A DNA stretch of 64,000 bases, taken from positions 1 to 64,000 of the forward strand of contig JAIETG010000027.1 of NCBI GenBank assembly GCA_019745395.1. Reading direction: 5' to 3'. The position numbers and the translations under genes are program-made. Within the stretch, counting starts at the first letter, position 1. Each line of letters opens with the position of its first letter. The notes beneath the pieces were generated by a model, which saw only the letters and a list, made by a program, of their open reading frames with translations, had not been told where the DNA came from and searched no databases. This stretch comes from Rhabdochlamydiaceae bacterium. Its GTDB lineage: Bacteria > Chlamydiota > Chlamydiia > Chlamydiales > Rhabdochlamydiaceae. Positions 60,443 to 64,000 of the stretch are shown piece by piece.

Positions 60443-60747
60443 TTCACATCCTTTATTTATTAAAGGTTTTATTTTAAATTAAATGAAATTGAAATGCAAT
60501 TAATTTATTTAATTAAAAAAAGAAAAACAAGCGAAACAAATCAAAAATACCATAAACCACTAATTATCAGCATTACAATAAGCCCTCATTTTTTTCTAAT
60601 CATGTCAAAAAACACTAAAAACCTAAGAAGCTAAACTACAGACAATTAGCAAATCGACAACATAACGCAATCAACCTACACATCTCTACATGAATAAGAT
60701 AGAACCTCCGAAGCCTGCAAATCAACAAGTTGGCAGAGAAGATTATT
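60443..60747. other. AT-rich spacer upstream of the Inc-like gene
   Basis: This is about 305 bases of strongly AT-rich DNA. The first 60 bases, next to the Inc-like gene, are almost only A and T with AAATTAAATGAAATT-like repeats, and probably contain its promoter. I see no gene, tRNA or terminator. hemH ends at the far side. Confidence 0.5.
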
Positions 60748-61731
60748 CTAACGACGAATAAGACAGCGATTTCTACACTTCCAATCTTCTGAAAGGATTG
60801 ATTTAGCCGCTTGTACCCAGAAAGGGCTTCGACCTAAAGCAGGACATCTATGAGCACTATATCCCAAATCACGAAGCGGCTGAACATATTCATATTCAAC
60901 TTCAAATAGGGTTTCAATGTGATCTGAAGTAAAACTCAAAGGAACAAAAACAATGTGTTTTTTATCTTCCACCCACTCTTGAGGCCTTTGGCACATGCTC
61001 AAAGTAGAAGGAGTAATCCAGGCACTTTTTCCAAACTGAGATTGGTAACTAAGTTTGGATAGCGCTTTAGGAAATTTCTCAGAAAGCTTTTGAAAAGATG
61101 CCTCACACTGCCTTTGATAGGGATCTCCTTGTTCAATGTACGATTTAGGCAAACCATGAGCTGAAAAAAGTAAAATCGTCTCTTCTTCTAGAAATCCTTT
61201 TTCTTGTAAGAAGTTTTGTATGGTTAGAGCAAAAGCTTCAATATACTTCTCATGAGAAAAATAAGAACAGACCCATTTGAGTTTTTTACAAACAGATGGA
61301 GGAAGTTTTTTTTCAAAAAACCGTGCGATACTCCCTGTTGTTGCGTAACTAAATTGAGGAAATAACGGGAATACTAAAATTTCTTCTTGAGGAAGAGTCA
61401 TTATTTGTTCGATGAAGGATTTATGCGTGGCCCTTAAATACCTATGAAAAGTAAAAAAGGGGCAGTCTATTTGCTCTGCTAAATGAGATGCCATCCACTC
61501 AGTATCTTCAAAAATTGGAGATTTTCCTCCAATCAGTCCATAGTCTTTAGCAACTTTATCTGAACGTTTTCTTGCAATTCGTTTAAAGATAAAATCCTGA
61601 ACAAAACCTGGCAAGGGAGTACGAATGACATCTTTGTCTGTAAGGAGAGCTTCTAAAAAATCAGGAACTTCTTGCAGGTTGCGTGGACCTCCAAAATTGA
61701 CCACCAAAAGCGCTTTATTCGAGTTACCCAT
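60748..61731 (-). CDS. hemH: ferrochelatase
   Basis: This enzyme inserts Fe2+ into protoporphyrin IX. The 327 residues contain LLVVNFGGPRNLQEVPDFLE, LIGGKSPIFEDTEWMASHLA, LFPQFSYATTGSIARFFEKK, ILLFSAHGLPKSYIEQGDPY (metal-site His) and VPLSFTSDHIETLFEVEYEY (catalytic His/Glu). GGAAGG precedes the ATG. In C. trachomatis hemH likewise adjoins the amino-acid-binding lipoprotein gene. Confidence 0.95.
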   Translation of the reverse strand: MGNSNKALLVVNFGGPRNLQEVPDFLEALLTDKDVIRTPLPGFVQDFIFKRIARKRSDKVAKDYGLIGGKSPIFEDTEWMASHLAEQIDCPFFTFHRYLRATHKSFIEQIMTLPQEEILVFPLFPQFSYATTGSIARFFEKKLPPSVCKKLKWVCSYFSHEKYIEAFALTIQNFLQEKGFLEEETILLFSAHGLPKSYIEQGDPYQRQCEASFQKLSEKFPKALSKLSYQSQFGKSAWITPSTLSMCQRPQEWVEDKKHIVFVPLSFTSDHIETLFEVEYEYVQPLRDLGYSAHRCPALGRSPFWVQAAKSILSEDWKCRNRCLIRR

Positions 61732-61790
61732 TGTAAAACCTTCCGAAATGTGTTATCTGTTGTTAGTGTATTACAATAGGGAAATTTCTA

Positions 61791-62522
61791 ATGCTTGCCA
61801 AACTTTTTATCCCTTGTATGCTTCTTTTTCTTTGCAGCTGTGGGTCCACTCCTTCTAGCTATGAAATAGGAGTCGATCCTTCTTGGTATCCCCTTACTTT
61901 TCATAAACAACAAAATAGCATCTTAGGATTTTCTACAGACATTCTGACACAAGTTTCTATCAAAGAAGACATCTCTTTTTCCTTGCTAGAAACAAACTGG
62001 GACTCTCTGTTAGATGGCCTGAACTCCCAAAAATACCAGGCAGTACTGACATCTTTAACTCCTTATAATTTTAACCAATCTGTATACAGTTTCTCCGAAC
62101 CCTTTCTTCCGTTAGGGCCTGTTCTGATTGTTCCTTTAGCCTCTTCTGAAGATTCTCTGAAAGGATTCTCCGGGAAAAGTGTCGGTGTTATAGAAGATAG
62201 TCCGGAAATCCTCATCCTAGAAAAAGATCCTACGATTTTGATTCGCACATACGAAAATGCATCTTCTCTTTTAACTGATCTTGTTGCAGAAAGCATACAA
62301 GCAGGGCTCCTACCCATACTTACAGCTTCCGCCTATGTAGATCACCTCTACTATAAAAAACTCAAAATTGCTTCCGACTCTCTTACCAATCAGGGACTAA
62401 GACTCATCACGTTAAAAGATAAAAATCCTAAGCTTATTGAAAAATTTAACGATGGCATAGAAAAGCTAAAAAAATCAGGCGAGTATGAGAAACTTCTCGT
62501 GAAATGGAACCTAGCAAATTAA
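61791..62522 (+). CDS. polar amino acid-binding lipoprotein (SBP_bac_3)
   Basis: This is the 243-residue solute-binding protein of an amino-acid ABC importer. The signal FIPCMLLFLCSC leads to a lipidated Cys. The mature part reads SYEIGVDPSWYPLTFHKQQN, LGFSTDILTQVSIKEDISFS, LTSLTPYNFNQSVYSFSEPF and GKSVGVIEDSPEILILEKDP, ending FNDGIEKLKKSGEYEKLLVK, all typical of family 3. The ligand (arginine, glutamine or another) cannot be told. The start is divergent from hemH. Confidence 0.88.
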   Translation: MLAKLFIPCMLLFLCSCGSTPSSYEIGVDPSWYPLTFHKQQNSILGFSTDILTQVSIKEDISFSLLETNWDSLLDGLNSQKYQAVLTSLTPYNFNQSVYSFSEPFLPLGPVLIVPLASSEDSLKGFSGKSVGVIEDSPEILILEKDPTILIRTYENASSLLTDLVAESIQAGLLPILTASAYVDHLYYKKLKIASDSLTNQGLRLITLKDKNPKLIEKFNDGIEKLKKSGEYEKLLVKWNLAN

Positions 62523-62524
62523 TC

Positions 62525-62550
62525 ATCCCCCATCTCTTCAGATGGGGGAT
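62525..62550. terminator. stem-loop between convergent genes
   Basis: Perfect 11-bp arms ATCCCCCATCT and AGATGGGGGAT with a 4-base loop lie just past the lipoprotein stop and before the convergent glgP end. A T-run is poor on both sides, so it is a likely but not textbook terminator. Confidence 0.7.
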
Positions 62551-62570
62551 CTTGTCAAAACTAAATCCAA

Positions 62571-64000
62571 CTATGTATTCGTAACCTCTTTATTAGATAA
62601 GATACGACACTTATCATGCTCACTGTAAAGAGCTCGCACTTCAGCTAAATAGGCAGGATCCACAGCGCAGGGAGAGAGATCCCACACTTTATGAGCGTAG
62701 TTATGGATGGATTCGTCAGTAGAAAAAAGTCCCATGCCTGCAATATTATGAATGCAGTATTGGGCCCATTTCAAAGGATCTGCAAAAAGCGTTTCCACTT
62801 TTTTCTGCGTTTCATAGTAACTTTGCAAGTCTTTTAAAATAAAGTAGCGATCAGCGCAATTTCCATTCTCTCCTTCTAAAAGAATCTGATACAGATGCGA
62901 TAAAGCGTGTTTTTCCGCTTCAGTCTCTGCAAATTCTCCATTTTTTAAAGAATCAAGAGCTTGGTGAATAGCAGGATTTTGCGTATAAATATTCCAGGGA
63001 TTATAGCTGCGATTTTCTTGTAATTGATGAATTTCCTCAGAAGAACATCCAAAAGAAAAAGGCCACCATGCATCGGTTACCTGCTGATGCATTTCAATGT
63101 TAGCTCCATCTTCCGTCCCTATAGTCAGAGCTCCATTCATAGCAAGCTTCATATTTCCTGTACCCGAAGCCTCCATCCCTGCCGTAGAAATTTGCTCTGA
63201 AAGATCCGCAGCAGGAATGAGCAATTCCGCTTTGGACACATTGTAATTTTCTACAAATAAGACGCGAAGTTTACCATTAACGATGGGATCCCGATTGATT
63301 TTCCTGTCAATGCAGTAGATCAACTGAATAATCTCTTTAGCAACATCATAACCTGGAGCTGCCTTACCAGCAAAAACAACCTGCCGTTTAATCAAACGAG
63401 AATTCGGATTAGCTTTAATTTCAAAATAAAGCATTATAGTATGCAAAACATTCATAAGCTGTCTTTTATACTCATGAATCCTTTTGATTTGCACATCATA
63501 TAAGGCATCCTCTGCTAAGGGATCGGAAAAAGCCTGAACACGGCCTCGAAAATCACGAATGGGATTTTGCAAAGACAAAAACTCAATAAGCCTTGTTTTA
63601 TTTTGTTTTTTAATCTCTAAAAATTGCTGCAAAGTAGCCGGATCTTCCGCAAAGCGAGCTAACTCACTAATGGTTCGGAAGTCAACGATCCACTTACAAC
63701 CAATTTTTTTGGTAATAAATTCGGAAAGAAGCGGATTTGCGTATAAGAGCCAGCGCCTTTGTGTAACTCCATTTGTTACATTGACAAAACGATCTGGGTA
63801 CATCTCATCAAAGTCTTTAAAAAGGGTCTTTTTTAGGATGCTTGTATGTAAAGCAGCAACTCCATTAACTTGGTGACTGCCATAAATAGCCAAATGAGCC
63901 ATCTTGATTTGTCCTCCTTCAAGAAAGGACATCCGACGCACTCGTTCTTCATCTCCGGGATATTTTTTACGAACCGCTGTACAGAAATCTAAATTTAATT
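62571..64000 (-). CDS. glgP: glycogen phosphorylase, C-terminal part
   Basis: This enzyme releases glucose-1-phosphate from glycogen using PLP. Only the last ~476 residues lie in the window: the frame remains open to its edge (LDFCTAVRKKYPGDEERVRR precedes the first internal Met), so the start is outside. Visible motifs are SHQVNGVAALHTSILKKTLF, FVNVTNGVTQRRWLLYANPL, YDVQIKRIHEYKRQLMNVLH, FAGKAAPGYDVAKEIIQLIY and the PLP-lysine segment GMEASGTGNMKLAMNGALTI. Chlamydiae make glycogen. Confidence 0.95.
   Translation of the reverse strand, partial: LNLDFCTAVRKKYPGDEERVRRMSFLEGGQIKMAHLAIYGSHQVNGVAALHTSILKKTLFKDFDEMYPDRFVNVTNGVTQRRWLLYANPLLSEFITKKIGCKWIVDFRTISELARFAEDPATLQQFLEIKKQNKTRLIEFLSLQNPIRDFRGRVQAFSDPLAEDALYDVQIKRIHEYKRQLMNVLHTIMLYFEIKANPNSRLIKRQVVFAGKAAPGYDVAKEIIQLIYCIDRKINRDPIVNGKLRVLFVENYNVSKAELLIPAADLSEQISTAGMEASGTGNMKLAMNGALTIGTEDGANIEMHQQVTDAWWPFSFGCSSEEIHQLQENRSYNPWNIYTQNPAIHQALDSLKNGEFAETEAEKHALSHLYQILLEGENGNCADRYFILKDLQSYYETQKKVETLFADPLKWAQYCIHNIAGMGLFSTDESIHNYAHKVWDLSPCAVDPAYLAEVRALYSEHDKCRILSNKEVTNT

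Overview
The window comes from a chlamydia. Blocks of genes keep the order known from Chlamydia trachomatis: lspA-dksA-nrdR; a metal ABC transporter followed by rplU-rpmA-obg; tsp next to rpsL-rpsG-fusA-rpsJ; rodA/birA/nifU/nifS/gpmA/rluB; a PhoU-like protein with a PiT phosphate carrier; hemH next to an amino-acid-binding lipoprotein. The DNA is AT-rich and densely coding, with poor ribosome sites before many genes. Several genes seem to start at TTG or GTG. Several accessory genes are not typical of the genus Chlamydia as I know it: isocitrate dehydrogenase, phosphoheptose isomerase, a GT9 glycosyltransferase, a Stealth-family enzyme, and a pilus-like locus. I therefore infer a Chlamydiaceae member outside genus Chlamydia, or a sister family. 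The species cannot be named from this sequence alone.

Layout. 1-13 kb: an Inc-like membrane protein, nhaD, kpsF, a Rickettsia-type icd, tyrP, a 2-oxoacid dehydrogenase E2, lpxK, gmhA, asd and two RNA-modifying enzymes. 13.2-21.2 kb: an accessory island with a PapD-like periplasmic chaperone, a 904-residue usher-like outer-membrane protein and six small secreted pilin-like proteins, interrupted by a GT34-like glycosyltransferase gene carrying a 12-bp tandem repeat. This is the strongest candidate for an undescribed system. 21.2-29 kb: conserved housekeeping genes, tRNA-Ser, the metal transporter, an unlisted 38-residue basic protein and the ribosomal/obg group.

29-41 kb is a second accessory region. 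It holds a pitrilysin-like protease, a Stealth phosphotransferase, a winged-helix/DUF6314 fusion, a decayed alpha/beta hydrolase and a seven-repeat propeller-like passenger overlapping a separate beta-barrel gene. It also holds two further exported carbohydrate-active proteins, an ankyrin-repeat relic and a lipoprotein Asp/Glu racemase. 41-47 kb: tRNA-Phe, tsp and the str operon, with a structured rpsL-rpsG spacer. 47-58 kb: a GT9 enzyme, then cell-shape, biotin, Fe-S, glycolytic, rRNA-modification and phosphate-transport genes.

58-60.5 kb carries two membrane proteins of inclusion-membrane type, one ending in a possible clan CD cysteine-peptidase domain. The window ends with hemH, an amino-acid-binding lipoprotein and the C-terminal part of glycogen phosphorylase.

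Common threads are surface and host-interface proteins (pilus-like locus, split autotransporter-like pair, Inc-like proteins, exported glycosyltransferases) and possible heptose-containing LOS (kpsF, gmhA, lpxK, GT9). Coding-region G/C homopolymers and a 12-bp repeat may allow variation. All functional assignments rest on reading motifs by eye; no database search was run.
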